Assembly (NCBI RefSeq): GCF_050033475.1
Contig: NZ_CP188319.1
Coordinates: 558,001-622,000, forward strand
Source: Cetobacterium sp050033475
GTDB lineage: Bacteria; Fusobacteriota; Fusobacteriia; Fusobacteriales; Fusobacteriaceae
Direction of reading: 5' to 3'
DNA length: 64,000 nucleotides
Part shown: piece by piece, positions 45,803 through 60,340 of the stretch
Numbering within the stretch: position 1 is the stretch's first letter
Layout of the letters: each line of letters starts with the position of its first letter
Translations under genes and position numbers: made by a program
The notes under the pieces: model-generated
What the model saw: the letters and a program-made list of their open reading frames with translations, nothing else
What the model was told of the DNA's origin: nothing
The model's database searches: none

Positions 45803-46765
45803 ATGAAAAAAATAGGGATAGGTCTATTTTTTATAATATCAGCAGCCTCCTTTGGAAAAATTACACCTGGAAATAGCTTAATATCCACAAGGGGAAATGT
45901 CTCTTACATAAGTAATTCTGGAGAGTTAAAAAAAATAAACTCAAAAAGAGTGGGAATTAATATTAGAGTAGCAATGGGAATGCAGCTAGAAATGATTTCT
46001 GGAATAAGTTATGGTGCATCTGGAGTAAATAAAACAATTTCAGGATTTTATATTAAGGTAAAAAATATTGGAAATGTAGAAGATATTTATGAAATTTATC
46101 TTATTAAAAATGAGAATAAAAAATTAATTGATGATACGGGTCTTTTAAAACCTGGAGAATATAAAGAAATATATGTGGGTTCAGAAGGTTTGGGAGATAC
46201 AATAGAAAATTATGAAGTACAAGGAATTTCTCTAAGAAACCCCTTTGTGACAAAAAGTCTAAGAGGAACTTATATATTCCCTAGTTTATATTATGACCAA
46301 GGAGATCAAGAATCTATTAGTAAAAGAAAATTTTATGTTTTCAATATAGAAAGACAGGATACAAGTGTAAAATTTGATGAGGAAATTTCTAAGGTTAAGC
46401 TTATAAAATATCAAGGATTAGGCTATAAGGGAAATTTAGATATGAATATTAATTATACTACAGAAGATTTAGAAGCTAATTCTGGAGATAGAATTTTTTA
46501 TAAGTTAGCTTTAATAAATGATGAAGAAAGCTATATAAGGGATGTAAGTATAAAGGATACAATACCAAATAATACAAAAATGTCCTATGGAGATTATTCA
46601 ATTTCTCCTAAGGGAGTTCCTTGTTATAGAATAGTAAATAAACAAAATTTTTCAAAAATACCAGTAGTTCCTTTGGAAGGAACACAGGGAGATATATCCA
46701 TAACAATCCCTAAGGTAGAGTCTAAAGATATATTGGAAGTATACTTTAATGTTAAAATAGATTAA
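45803..46765 (+). CDS. Exported DUF11-like repeat protein
   Basis: This 320-residue protein has a short signal peptide (IGLFFIISAASFG-KITPG) and two Ig-like segments. The first (about 70-125) reads FYIKVKNIGNVEDIYEIYLI. The second, at the C-terminus (about 205-320), reads KLIKYQGLGY, DRIFYKLALIN, then TIPNNTKMSYGDYSISPKG and ends EVYFNVKID. This closing module recurs in the cluster at 53-64 kb. It has no C-terminal anchor. It sits alone between the two rRNA operons, 36 nt before mntH. A surface or extracellular structural role is an inference. Confidence 0.75.
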   Translation: MKKIGIGLFFIISAASFGKITPGNSLISTRGNVSYISNSGELKKINSKRVGINIRVAMGMQLEMISGISYGASGVNKTISGFYIKVKNIGNVEDIYEIYLIKNENKKLIDDTGLLKPGEYKEIYVGSEGLGDTIENYEVQGISLRNPFVTKSLRGTYIFPSLYYDQGDQESISKRKFYVFNIERQDTSVKFDEEISKVKLIKYQGLGYKGNLDMNINYTTEDLEANSGDRIFYKLALINDEESYIRDVSIKDTIPNNTKMSYGDYSISPKGVPCYRIVNKQNFSKIPVVPLEGTQGDISITIPKVESKDILEVYFNVKID

Positions 46766-46801
46766 GATATATCTATTTTTTAGGAAGGATGGCAAGGGGT
46801 T

Positions 46802-48010
46802 ATGAAAAGCAATTGGGGAATTTTAAAATACATAGGTCCAGGATTATTAGTTACAGTTGGATTTATAGATCCTGGAAATTGGGCATCAAACATTGCAGGA
46901 GGAAGCGAATTTGGCTATAAACTCTTATGGGTAATAACTCTTGGAACTTTTACATTGATTGTACTTCAACATAATGTAGCTCATTTAGGAATTGTAACAG
47001 GAAAATGTTTATCAGAATCTGTTAGAGAAAACATATCTAAAAAAATAGGAAACATAATATTATACAGTGCTCTTTTAGCTAATATATCTGTAGCCTTTGC
47101 AGAAATATTAGGAGGAGCTATTGCAATGAATATGATATTTAATATTCCATTAACCTATGGGGGAATAATTGTTGGAATATTGTCTTTGTTGATGATATTT
47201 ACAAATAGCTATAAAAAATTAGAAAAATTTATAGTAGGGTTTGTATCTATTATAGGTTTTTCTTTTATATATGAATTATCTTTAGTAGATGTAAAGTGGC
47301 ATGAGGTAGTTGTAAATTCCTTTGTACCAAGTTTAAATGGAAATAATGTTTTAGTGGCCATGGGAATCTTTGGAGCTATAGTAATGCCTCATAATTTATT
47401 TTTACATTCAGAAATAATTCAAAGTAGACAATGGAATTTAGAAGAGCCTGAAGTTATAAAGAAACAGTTAAAATATGAATTTGTAGATATACTATTTTCC
47501 ATGGGAATTGGTTGGGTAATAAATTCAGCTATGATTATTTTAAGTGTAAGTTGTTTTTTTGAAAAAAATATTGATGTAACAGAATTAGCCCAAGCTCATA
47601 ATCTACTAGGACCTTTATTAGGAAAGGGAGCAGGTTTAATTTTCGCCTTAGGATTATTTTTCTCGGGGTTTTCTTCATCTATAACAGCAGGAATGGCAGG
47701 GGGAACAATAAGTAGTGGTATTTATAAAAGGCCATACAATCTTAAGGAGAGTTATACAAAATTTGGAATAATAGTATCTATTGTTGGAGGAATTTTATGT
47801 ATAATTTTTGTTAAAAATACATTGAAAGCTTTAATATTTTCTCAGGCAATATTATGTTTTCAACTTCCATTAACTATAGGAGCTCAATTGTATTTAACAG
47901 GAAGAAAAGAAATTATGGGAAAATATAAAAATAAAATTAGTACCAATATAACCATTGGTATCATTGGGATTATAATAACTTTTTTAAATTTTTATTTATT
48001 ATTTTCTTAA
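46802..48010 (+). CDS. mntH: Nramp family divalent metal transporter
   Basis: This 402-residue transporter has about eleven helices. Metal-binding motifs are intact: DPGNWASN in helix 1 and VMPHNLFLHS in helix 6, including the Met that selects transition metals. Relatives take up Mn2+ or Fe2+ by proton symport. GFSSSITAGMAGG near the end is also conserved. No terminator is seen before the second rRNA promoter. Confidence 0.92.
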   Translation: MKSNWGILKYIGPGLLVTVGFIDPGNWASNIAGGSEFGYKLLWVITLGTFTLIVLQHNVAHLGIVTGKCLSESVRENISKKIGNIILYSALLANISVAFAEILGGAIAMNMIFNIPLTYGGIIVGILSLLMIFTNSYKKLEKFIVGFVSIIGFSFIYELSLVDVKWHEVVVNSFVPSLNGNNVLVAMGIFGAIVMPHNLFLHSEIIQSRQWNLEEPEVIKKQLKYEFVDILFSMGIGWVINSAMIILSVSCFFEKNIDVTELAQAHNLLGPLLGKGAGLIFALGLFFSGFSSSITAGMAGGTISSGIYKRPYNLKESYTKFGIIVSIVGGILCIIFVKNTLKALIFSQAILCFQLPLTIGAQLYLTGRKEIMGKYKNKISTNITIGIIGIIITFLNFYLLFS

Positions 48011-48027
48011 AAATAAAAAAAACTTTG

Positions 48028-48056
48028 TTGACAGAAAATAATAGTTGTGATAAGAT
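48028..48056 (+). promoter_or_regulatory. Promoter of rRNA operon 2
   Basis: TTGACA (48028-48033), exactly 17 bp, then TAAGAT (48051-48056). The -10 box is weaker than in operon 1, and sequence upstream of 48087 is unrelated to it. Confidence 0.85.
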
Positions 48057-48166
48057 AATCTATGTCAGCGGGAAACGGTGACGAACACGAAGGACATTAA
48101 CAACAGAATAGATAAGATAGTCAATTAGTTATGCATTAACAACATAACGGTGTAAATAAAAATTTT

Positions 48167-49679
<1,513 letters not shown>

Positions 49680-49833
49680 CTAAGGAGACACTAGTCTTAT
49701 CTATTCTATTGATGATGTTCTTCATCATCATTTGGACATTGGAAACTATATAGTAGATATTGAGAGATACAATAAATCAACTAATAAACTCTAGTTTTAG
49801 AGATTGTTAGTCTGTCAAAATAAAAGAAACATA

Positions 49834-52748
<2,915 letters not shown>

Positions 52749-52792
52749 AAATACTACTATATAGTTTCAAGTGTTCAAAACATTTGAATAAT

Positions 52793-52910
52793 GATTGGCA
52801 ACAATGGCTACGAGGGTACACCCAGTAACATACCGAACCTGGAAGTTAAGCTCGTAAACGTCGAAAGTACTTGGGGGGCAGCCCCCTGGGAGGATAGAAA
52901 GTTGCCAATC
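52793..52910 (+). rRNA. rrf: 5S ribosomal RNA, copy 2
   Basis: Same 118-nt sequence and terminal helix as copy 1, followed by the T tract. Confidence 0.95.
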
Positions 52911-52976
52911 TTTTTTTATTTTTTGTATTTTTTGAAAAAATTAAAAAAAATAAAATTTCTTAAAAAGGAAAAAAAA

Positions 52977-53048
52977 CTTCACAAGAGAATATAACTCTAG
53001 AAACATTTTTTGTAAGAGAAAGAAGGTGAAGAAGAGTTTTTTTTAATT
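52977..53048 (+). promoter_or_regulatory. Possible leader hairpin before the DUF11 cluster
   Basis: CTTCAC (52977-52982) and GTGAAG (53026-53031) could pair around a loop with an inner AGAG/CTCT stem, followed by a T tract (53037-53044). A weak TATAAC (-10-like) lies at 52990. Could be a terminator, an attenuator or chance. The rest of the gap from 5S to the first gene is A/T-rich and featureless. Confidence 0.3.
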
Positions 53049-53067
53049 TAATTTCAAAGGAGGGTCT

Positions 53068-53499
53068 ATGAAAAAAGCAGTTTTGTTCTTGATCTTTTTA
53101 CTGAGTACGGCATTTACCTATGCGCAAGTGGAATGTAGTTTGGCGGTTCATAAGATGATGATGGAAAATAATGAACCTAAAATGATGGAAATCAAAGAAG
53201 CCGATCCGGGGGATACATTAATTTACACACTAAATGTAACAAATAATGAGCCAGGAGCCGTAACTAATCTAAATCCTACTTTACCTATTCCTGATTACAC
53301 AACTCTAGTACCTACTTTAATATCACCAGCAGAGAATTACACAGTGTCAGCAGACAATAAAGATTTTAAACCTTATCCAATATTAGATGCTCAGGGACAA
53401 CCTATACCAGATTCAGACTACAGAGCAGTTAAATGGAATCTTGGAAACTTAAATAATGGAGATGCTAAGACTTTTAAAATAGGAGTAAAAGTTAATTAG
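53068..53499 (+). CDS. Small exported DUF11-like protein
   Basis: This 143-residue protein has a signal peptide (MKKAVLFLIFLLSTAFTYA-QVEC). One DUF11/Ig-like domain follows: DPGDTLIYTLNVTNNEPGAVTNLNPTLPIP, then WNLGNLNNGDAKTFKIGVKVN at the end. The end resembles the closing FYNVKVD of its neighbours. A single Cys follows the signal peptide by a few residues (VEC), but the context is not a proper lipobox. AAAGGAGGG site; 38 nt before the giant gene, so probably its operon leader. Confidence 0.75.
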   Translation: MKKAVLFLIFLLSTAFTYAQVECSLAVHKMMMENNEPKMMEIKEADPGDTLIYTLNVTNNEPGAVTNLNPTLPIPDYTTLVPTLISPAENYTVSADNKDFKPYPILDAQGQPIPDSDYRAVKWNLGNLNNGDAKTFKIGVKVN

Positions 53500-53537
53500 C
53501 ATCTTTTTGTTAACCCTTTTAAAGAGGAGGATGATTT

Positions 53538-56500
53538 ATGTTTAAATATCTCTGTCGACTACTTATGACACTGTTTTTATTAGTTGGGGGAACAGTGTAT
53601 GGAGCACCAGCACCGGCAAATTCAACCATAGGAACACAGGCAACCTTAAGTTATACGGATACCAATGGACAAACAGTAACAGTAACATCTAATACAATAG
53701 TTGTTACAGTAAATACAGTAAAAGATGTGTCAGTTACACCGGTAACAGCTAACTATTCAGCTAGAGCGGGACAAAATGTTTCTTTCCCAGTGACAATTAC
53801 CAATACTGGTAATATAGCAGACATTTATAGAGTTTACACAGCTAATGATTCTGATCTTCCTAACTTAGTATTTACTATTGATACTAATGGAAATGGAGTT
53901 CTAGATGCTGGAGAAGTTACAACTATTCAACCTTATGGGGTAACTCCTTCTGTGGCAGCAGGTGGATCATTAAAATTAATTGTGACAGGAACTATTCCTA
54001 CTACAGCAGTAAATGGAACAATTCTTAGTAGTATAGTTCATGGTAAATCTACAACTTTAGATACAGTGGTAGCATGGAGTGAAAATAGATTCACAATAGC
54101 AGATGTAGCTAACGTTGTGGTAACAAAGACTGCTGTTAATACAGGGGTTGCAAATCAATTGGCCTTTGATTTAAAATTAACTAATAGTGCAGCAGTTGCC
54201 AGTGGACTGGTAACAATTACAGATACTTTACCAACCAATGCTACAATAGTTGGAACTACGGCTTCTTGGACACCTGCAGGACAAACTGTGGCTAAGAATA
54301 TAACTTACGCAGATGATGGGGTAGAGCCAAATTCCAATGAAGTTAATTTAAAAGTTGTAAACGGAGTTCTTACATTTACTCATACAGCAATGCCGGCAAA
54401 TAGTACAATAGGTGGAGTGCTAAGAGTTGTAATGAGTTATACTGGATTAACTGGTGGAACAAAAATAGAAAACAGAGCTTCCTATACATATAACAACGGA
54501 ACTGCAACAGTGGGACCATTCAGTACTGCCACTGCAGTTTATGCGGTTCCAGAAACTACAGCAGCTGTGGAAATTAGTACAGAGGTTTCTTTAACAGCTT
54601 TTGCAGGGGATTACATTACAGTTCCTCAAATTGTTTTAAATAGAGGTAACGTAGCAGCAAGTTATAACCTAACAGTGGAAAATACTACATATGTAACTAA
54701 TCCAGTGTTCTATGTGGATGACAATGGAGATGGAATTCATCAAAGTAATGAAACCACAGTAATTACCAATACAGGAACATTAAATCCTGGACAAAGTATT
54801 AGAATTATAATGAAGGGGCTTTTAGCTGGAGGAACTCCAGTAGGAACAAATACATTTAGAATATATGCTAGAGCTACAACTGGAACAGTAAGTGACTGGA
54901 GTGACATTACTTTAAATGTACTTCAAGCAGGAACAGTAGTGACAATACAACCAAATGTAACAGTATCAGGGACAGCTGGACAGGCAATTACAGTGCCTCA
55001 AACAATAAGTAATTTAGGAAATACAGCTGATTTCTATGTATTGTCTATAGGGGATCCAAGTCAATTATTGGATGTTAAATACTATGTAGATACCAATGGA
55101 GATGGAGTAAGACAGGCCGGGGAAACTACTCAAATTACTGCACCGGTAGCAGTTGCAGCTGGAGGAACAGCTAAGATATTCATGGTTGGAACAATTCCTA
55201 CAGGGGCTCCAGCAACATTTGTTGTAAGATTATATGCAACATCTCAAGGAAATGGAAATATATTAGATTGGTCAGATATTACAGTTAATACCACAGCTCC
55301 AGCAGCGGTGGCAGTGACCAAGGCAATAATAAATAATACATTCCCAGGAGTATTTGATTACTCTTTAAAAATAACAAATACATCGGCAACAGCAGGAACA
55401 GCATTGGTAATAACAGATACGTTACCAACAAATGTAACAGCTCAGGGAACAGATGCAAAATGGTATCCATTTGGAGATGGAACAAACTTTAAATGGGCAA
55501 GTTTTGCAGATAATGGACCGGAGATAACATCTAACGATATATCCTTTAAATTAATAAGTGGAGTAGCAACATTATCTTATCTAGGAAATGTACCTGCTAA
55601 TACAACAAGTACATCTCTAGGAGGGGAATTAATAATATCAGTTAAGGTAAATAGTGGAGTTGCCTATGGAACAGTAATAGCCAACACAGCAAACTTTACC
55701 TATAACAATGGAATAACAGCAGGAGTAACAGGAACATCAAATACTGTAAACTATACAGTACCTACTCCATTTAATGCGGTGGATATAGCTGCGGATTTAA
55801 CATTGAATGTGGCATCAGGAGAACAGGTAGTAATACCACAGACAATAACAAATAAAACAGCAGCAGCAGCAACATATACATTAAGTATGGATAGTACAAC
55901 TTCTTTAACAGGAGTAAAATACTATGTGGATACTAATGGAGATGGAATAAGACAATATACAGAGACAACTGAACTTGTAAATGGAGTTACTCCATCAATT
56001 GCAGCAAATGGAAACTTAAAAATATTTGTAGTTGGAACAGCAAGTTCAACAACAGCAACACAGTACAGTTTCAAAGTATATGCAGTATCCAATGTAAGTA
56101 CTTCAGACTATGACTTTAGTACTATAACATTAAATATTGGTTTGGCATCAGTACTTGTGGATGTTTCTCCAGAGGCAACATTAACAACTTTCCAAGGAGC
56201 AACAATAACAATAGCTCAAACAATAACAAATAAAACAGCAACAGCAGATACTTATGCCTTAAGTTTATCAGGAACAGCAGTATTCTCATCATATCAATTT
56301 ATTTTAGATACCAATGGAGATGGAATAAGACAAGCTGGGGAAACAACAGTTGTAACAACAACTTCTTCAGTTGCAGCAAACAATGGAACTTATAAATTCT
56401 TCTTGGTAGGAACATTGAGAACAGACTTACAGGCAACAGAAACCTTTAGAATAATGGTAAAATCAACAACAAATAACTTAGCTGTGGACTGGTCAGGTGT

Positions 56501-59500
56501 GACATTAAACGTATCTTCAACACCACCAGCAGCGGTAGCAGTAACAAAAGCAATAATCAATAATACATTCCCAGGAGTATTTGATTATTCATTAAAAATA
56601 ACAAATACATCGGCAACAGCAGGAACAGCATTGGTAATAACAGATACGTTACCAACAAATGTAACAGCTCAGGGAACAGATGCAAAATGGTATCCATTTG
56701 GAGATGGAACAAACTTTAAATGGGCAAGTTTTGCAGATAATGGACCGGAGATAACATCTAACGATATATCCTTTAAATTAATAAGTGGAGTAGCAACATT
56801 ATCTTATCTAGGAAATGTACCTGCTAATACAACAAGTACATCTCTAGGAGGGGAATTAATAATATCAGTTAAGGTAAATAGTGGAGTTGCCTATGGAACA
56901 GTAATAGCCAACACAGCAAACTTTACCTATAACAATGGAATAACAGCAGGAGTAACAGGAACATCAAATACTGTAAACTATACAGTACCTACTCCATTTA
57001 ATGCTGTGGATTTGGCTGCGGATTTAACAATAAATGCAGCGGTGGCAGAGACAGTAACAATACCACAAACAATAACAAATAAGACAACTACAGCAACAAC
57101 TTATAAGTTAAGTATTGAAAGTACAACATTATTACAAAATGTTAAATACTATGTGGATACCAATGGAGATGGAATAAGACAATATACAGAAACAACTGAA
57201 CTTGTAAACGGAATTACTCCATCTGTAGCTGGAAATAATGGAACTTTAAAAATATTTGTAGTTGGAAAAGTAGATTCAACATTACCAGCAGGACAGCAAG
57301 TAACAAAAATATTTGCAGTATCTCAAACAAATGTTGGAGACTATGATTTCTCAACAATTACTTTAAACTTAGGACTTGCAGGAAATATTATAAACTTAGC
57401 ACCTGATGTGACATTAACAACAAATCAAGGATCTGAGGTTGTAATAGCTCAAACTTTAACAAATAAATCAGCTACGGCGGATACTTATACTCTGTCAATA
57501 GCAGAAGGAAATCCATTTACTTCTTACCAATTTATTTTAGATACCAATGGAGATGGAATCAGACAAACAACTGAAACAACAGTTGTAACTACAACTTCTT
57601 CTGTTCCAGGAAGTAATGGAACCTATAAGTTCTTCCTAGTGGGAACTTTAAGAGGAGATTTACAGGCAACAGAAGTATTTAAAATATTCACAAGATCTAC
57701 AACTAATAACGCTTCTGTGGATTGGGCTGTAATTACATTGAATATAACAACTGGAGCCAATGTTCAAGTTCAAAAGAGTGTTGGAACATCGGCAGTACCA
57801 GGAACATTTAACTATGTATTTACAATAACAAACCCTTCAGCAACAGCTGGAAGTGCTTTAACAATCAATGATACTTTACCAACAGCAGTTCTACCAGATG
57901 CTACTACAGCTTCTTGGACTACATTTGGTGGAACAACAGCAGTTACTTTAACCCATGCAGATGATGGAGTTGAAGCAAATGCCAGTGGAATAAATCATAA
58001 GATTGTAAATAATCAAATGACATTTACACTTAATGCAATCCCAGCTAACGTAGCATCTGGAGCAACAGGAGGATTCTTAACAGTTAGGGTAAAAATGGCT
58101 CCAGGAATTGCAACAGGAACAGTTATTGATAACAATGCAACATATACTTATAACAATGGAACAACAAATATAGGACCTGTAACAAGTAATACAGCTTCCT
58201 ATACAGTTCCAGCTTCAACATATAATGTTATATTAAGTCCAGATGTAACTAGAACAGCTGCAAATGGTGAGCAATTGACAATAGCTCAAACTTTAACAAA
58301 TGATGGAACAAGTGCAGATTCCTATACATTGGCTGTAAGTAATACAACACTATTCTCAGGAGTTGTATTCTATTTAGATACCAATGGAGATGGAATTAGA
58401 CAAATTACAGAAACTACAGTTATTGCCAATGGAACAACTCCTTCTATAGCAGCTGGAGGAACTTATAAATTCTTTGCTGTGGGAAGAGTTAACCAAGCAA
58501 CACCTGGAGCAGCAACATTTAATATTACAGCAACTTCAGTGGCTTCAACTACTGAAAGTGATGCTAGTATTATAAACTTAACTGTATATAATGCAGGACA
58601 AGCAGCTCTATTAGATGCAGATACAACATTGACATTCTCTCCTGGTGAAACAATAACTGTACCTCAAACTTTAACAAATAAAAGTGCAACAGCTTCAACT
58701 TATAATTTAACAGTTGAGGAAAATACAGCTTTAAGCTCATTCCAATTTATTTTAGATACCAATGGAGATGGAATAAGACAAGCTTCAGAAACTACTGTTA
58801 TAAATAATCCAACAAGTTCTGTGGCAGGAAATAACGGAACATTGAAATTCTTCTTGGTAGGAACAATTGGAAATACTGTAACAACAAATCAAACATTTAG
58901 AATCTATGCAAGATCTACTACTGATAGTACAGGGACAGATTGGAGCATAGTAACTTTAAATATTAATACAAATATAGCTGTAATAAATGTAACAAAATCT
59001 CTAGGTGTTACATCGGTACCAGGAGCAACAGTTTATATGTTTGATATAGTAAATACAGGAAGTGCTGCAGCAACTAACTTTACATTAGTTGACCCATTCC
59101 CAGAATTTGTTGAACCAGATTTAACATTTGGAATATGGTTTCCAGCACATCCATCAACAACTGGAAATAAAAACTTAACTGTAGCAGATGATGGAGCTGA
59201 AGTTACTGATACCACTACAAATTTAAAATTTGTAAATGGAGTATTAACTTTCCAAGTTCAAAATATAGCTGCAAACTCAACACCTAGATTAGTAATTAGA
59301 GTTAGACCTAAATCAGGAGCGATACCTGGAACAGTTACAACAAATACAGCAACATATGGATATAACAATGGAAGTACAACTTTAGCTAATATAAGCACTA
59401 ATAGTGTAAACTGGACAATTCCAGCAACAGCAATAGTAGGTGTTAATAAAACAGTTGGAACTTCAACAGTACCTGGAGCCTTTACATTCCTATTTAAGAT

Positions 59501-60272
59501 AACAAATACAGGAAGTGTGGCAGCAGGAACCTTATCAATAACAGATACATTACCGACAACAGGAGTTGTTTATGGAACTACAAGTAAATGGACTCCATTT
59601 GGAAGTACAACACCAGTAACTGTAACCCATGCAGATGATGGTTATGAAGCAAATGCAGCTACAGTTGCTTACAGAGTCTTAAATGGTGTGTTAACTATAT
59701 CCATGACAAATGTTCCAGCTAATCAGTTAGCGACTAGTGATGGTGGAGTGTTTGAATTAACTATGACACCGGATCCAACTGTGGGAGCTGGAAATGCAAT
59801 AAGTAATACTGCATACTTTGCTTATGTAAGTGGAAGCTACACAGTTACAACAAGACCTACACCAACAGCAACATATATAGTTCCTGAGGGAACAGCAACA
59901 TTAACACTTCAAAAATTACAAGCTCTAGATGCCAATAATGACAATACAATAGATGCTCCTTATGGAACTACTGCTCTTACTGGTAATCCAGGGTCGAAAA
60001 TATTCTATAAATTAGTTGTTACTAACACAGGAACAGGAACAGCTAATAACGTTCAAATAAGTGATAACGTAGCACAATATACAACAATGACCTATGGAGA
60101 TGGAACCGTAACAGACAAAGGTAAACCATCTTGGAGAATAGGAACTGGTGCCTTTACAGAGGTAACTGTAAAACCAGCAGTGGGTGGAACAGGGCTTATT
60201 CAAGCGACTATTCCAAGTTTAGGTGCTGGACAAACAGCAGAGCTTTTCTATAATGTCAAAGTTGATCAATAG
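53538..60272 (+). CDS. Giant exported DUF11-type repeat protein (2244 residues)
   Basis: The signal peptide is about residues 1-22 (VGGTVYG-APAPAN). A cluster-wide N-terminal motif follows (NSTIGTQATLSYT). The body alternates two modules. A is a DUF11 Ig-like domain of about 150 residues (ITDTLPT, ADDGVE, NGVLTF, YTYNNG). B is a domain of about 120 residues with a loop such as DTNGDGIRQAGE, resembling calcium-binding SdrD-B or EF-hand loops. Order from the N-terminus is B, A-B-B four times, A, A, then the C-terminal closing module (about 2115-2244, ending LFYNVKVDQ). A starts fall near 54112, 55306, 56533, 57762, 58984 and 59436. There is no Cys-based, LPXTG or transmembrane anchor. Probably an extended secreted or surface fibre; the export route beyond Sec is unknown. 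Confidence 0.85.
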   Translation: MFKYLCRLLMTLFLLVGGTVYGAPAPANSTIGTQATLSYTDTNGQTVTVTSNTIVVTVNTVKDVSVTPVTANYSARAGQNVSFPVTITNTGNIADIYRVYTANDSDLPNLVFTIDTNGNGVLDAGEVTTIQPYGVTPSVAAGGSLKLIVTGTIPTTAVNGTILSSIVHGKSTTLDTVVAWSENRFTIADVANVVVTKTAVNTGVANQLAFDLKLTNSAAVASGLVTITDTLPTNATIVGTTASWTPAGQTVAKNITYADDGVEPNSNEVNLKVVNGVLTFTHTAMPANSTIGGVLRVVMSYTGLTGGTKIENRASYTYNNGTATVGPFSTATAVYAVPETTAAVEISTEVSLTAFAGDYITVPQIVLNRGNVAASYNLTVENTTYVTNPVFYVDDNGDGIHQSNETTVITNTGTLNPGQSIRIIMKGLLAGGTPVGTNTFRIYARATTGTVSDWSDITLNVLQAGTVVTIQPNVTVSGTAGQAITVPQTISNLGNTADFYVLSIGDPSQLLDVKYYVDTNGDGVRQAGETTQITAPVAVAAGGTAKIFMVGTIPTGAPATFVVRLYATSQGNGNILDWSDITVNTTAPAAVAVTKAIINNTFPGVFDYSLKITNTSATAGTALVITDTLPTNVTAQGTDAKWYPFGDGTNFKWASFADNGPEITSNDISFKLISGVATLSYLGNVPANTTSTSLGGELIISVKVNSGVAYGTVIANTANFTYNNGITAGVTGTSNTVNYTVPTPFNAVDIAADLTLNVASGEQVVIPQTITNKTAAAATYTLSMDSTTSLTGVKYYVDTNGDGIRQYTETTELVNGVTPSIAANGNLKIFVVGTASSTTATQYSFKVYAVSNVSTSDYDFSTITLNIGLASVLVDVSPEATLTTFQGATITIAQTITNKTATADTYALSLSGTAVFSSYQFILDTNGDGIRQAGETTVVTTTSSVAANNGTYKFFLVGTLRTDLQATETFRIMVKSTTNNLAVDWSGVTLNVSSTPPAAVAVTKAIINNTFPGVFDYSLKITNTSATAGTALVITDTLPTNVTAQGTDAKWYPFGDGTNFKWASFADNGPEITSNDISFKLISGVATLSYLGNVPANTTSTSLGGELIISVKVNSGVAYGTVIANTANFTYNNGITAGVTGTSNTVNYTVPTPFNAVDLAADLTINAAVAETVTIPQTITNKTTTATTYKLSIESTTLLQNVKYYVDTNGDGIRQYTETTELVNGITPSVAGNNGTLKIFVVGKVDSTLPAGQQVTKIFAVSQTNVGDYDFSTITLNLGLAGNIINLAPDVTLTTNQGSEVVIAQTLTNKSATADTYTLSIAEGNPFTSYQFILDTNGDGIRQTTETTVVTTTSSVPGSNGTYKFFLVGTLRGDLQATEVFKIFTRSTTNNASVDWAVITLNITTGANVQVQKSVGTSAVPGTFNYVFTITNPSATAGSALTINDTLPTAVLPDATTASWTTFGGTTAVTLTHADDGVEANASGINHKIVNNQMTFTLNAIPANVASGATGGFLTVRVKMAPGIATGTVIDNNATYTYNNGTTNIGPVTSNTASYTVPASTYNVILSPDVTRTAANGEQLTIAQTLTNDGTSADSYTLAVSNTTLFSGVVFYLDTNGDGIRQITETTVIANGTTPSIAAGGTYKFFAVGRVNQATPGAATFNITATSVASTTESDASIINLTVYNAGQAALLDADTTLTFSPGETITVPQTLTNKSATASTYNLTVEENTALSSFQFILDTNGDGIRQASETTVINNPTSSVAGNNGTLKFFLVGTIGNTVTTNQTFRIYARSTTDSTGTDWSIVTLNINTNIAVINVTKSLGVTSVPGATVYMFDIVNTGSAAATNFTLVDPFPEFVEPDLTFGIWFPAHPSTTGNKNLTVADDGAEVTDTTTNLKFVNGVLTFQVQNIAANSTPRLVIRVRPKSGAIPGTVTTNTATYGYNNGSTTLANISTNSVNWTIPATAIVGVNKTVGTSTVPGAFTFLFKITNTGSVAAGTLSITDTLPTTGVVYGTTSKWTPFGSTTPVTVTHADDGYEANAATVAYRVLNGVLTISMTNVPANQLATSDGGVFELTMTPDPTVGAGNAISNTAYFAYVSGSYTVTTRPTPTATYIVPEGTATLTLQKLQALDANNDNTIDAPYGTTALTGNPGSKIFYKLVVTNTGTGTANNVQISDNVAQYTTMTYGDGTVTDKGKPSWRIGTGAFTEVTVKPAVGGTGLIQATIPSLGAGQTAELFYNVKVDQ
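55365..55777 (+). repeat. 413-bp perfect internal repeat, copy 1
   Basis: Identical by eye to 56592-57004, at an offset of 1227 bp. Covers most of the second A module of the giant protein. Confidence 0.92.
56592..57004 (+). repeat. 413-bp perfect internal repeat, copy 2
   Basis: Second copy of 55365-55777. Flanking sequence, including synonymous positions a few bases away, differs. Confidence 0.92.
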
Positions 60273-60284
60273 TTGATATGGAAG

Positions 60285-60316
60285 AGTGGCTCTTAGAAAT
60301 AGGAGCCACTTTTTTA
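60285..60316 (+). terminator. Terminator after the giant gene
   Basis: AGTGGCTC (60285-60292) pairs with GAGCCACT (60303-60310) around a 10-nt loop, then TTTTT. Downstream genes follow closely, so it may be partial. Confidence 0.85.
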
Positions 60317-60340
60317 TAAAAAAAGGAGTTGATATAAATT

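Noticed and set aside
52791..52994. Plus-strand frame of 67 codons over 5S copy 2
   Set aside because: It begins inside 5S rRNA and ends in A/T-rich spacer; the equivalent frame is broken in copy 1.
53538..60272. Type IX secretion or sortase cargo
   Set aside because: There is no LPXTG, no C-terminal hydrophobic anchor and no recognisable T9SS sorting domain, and Fusobacteriota are not known to have T9SS.
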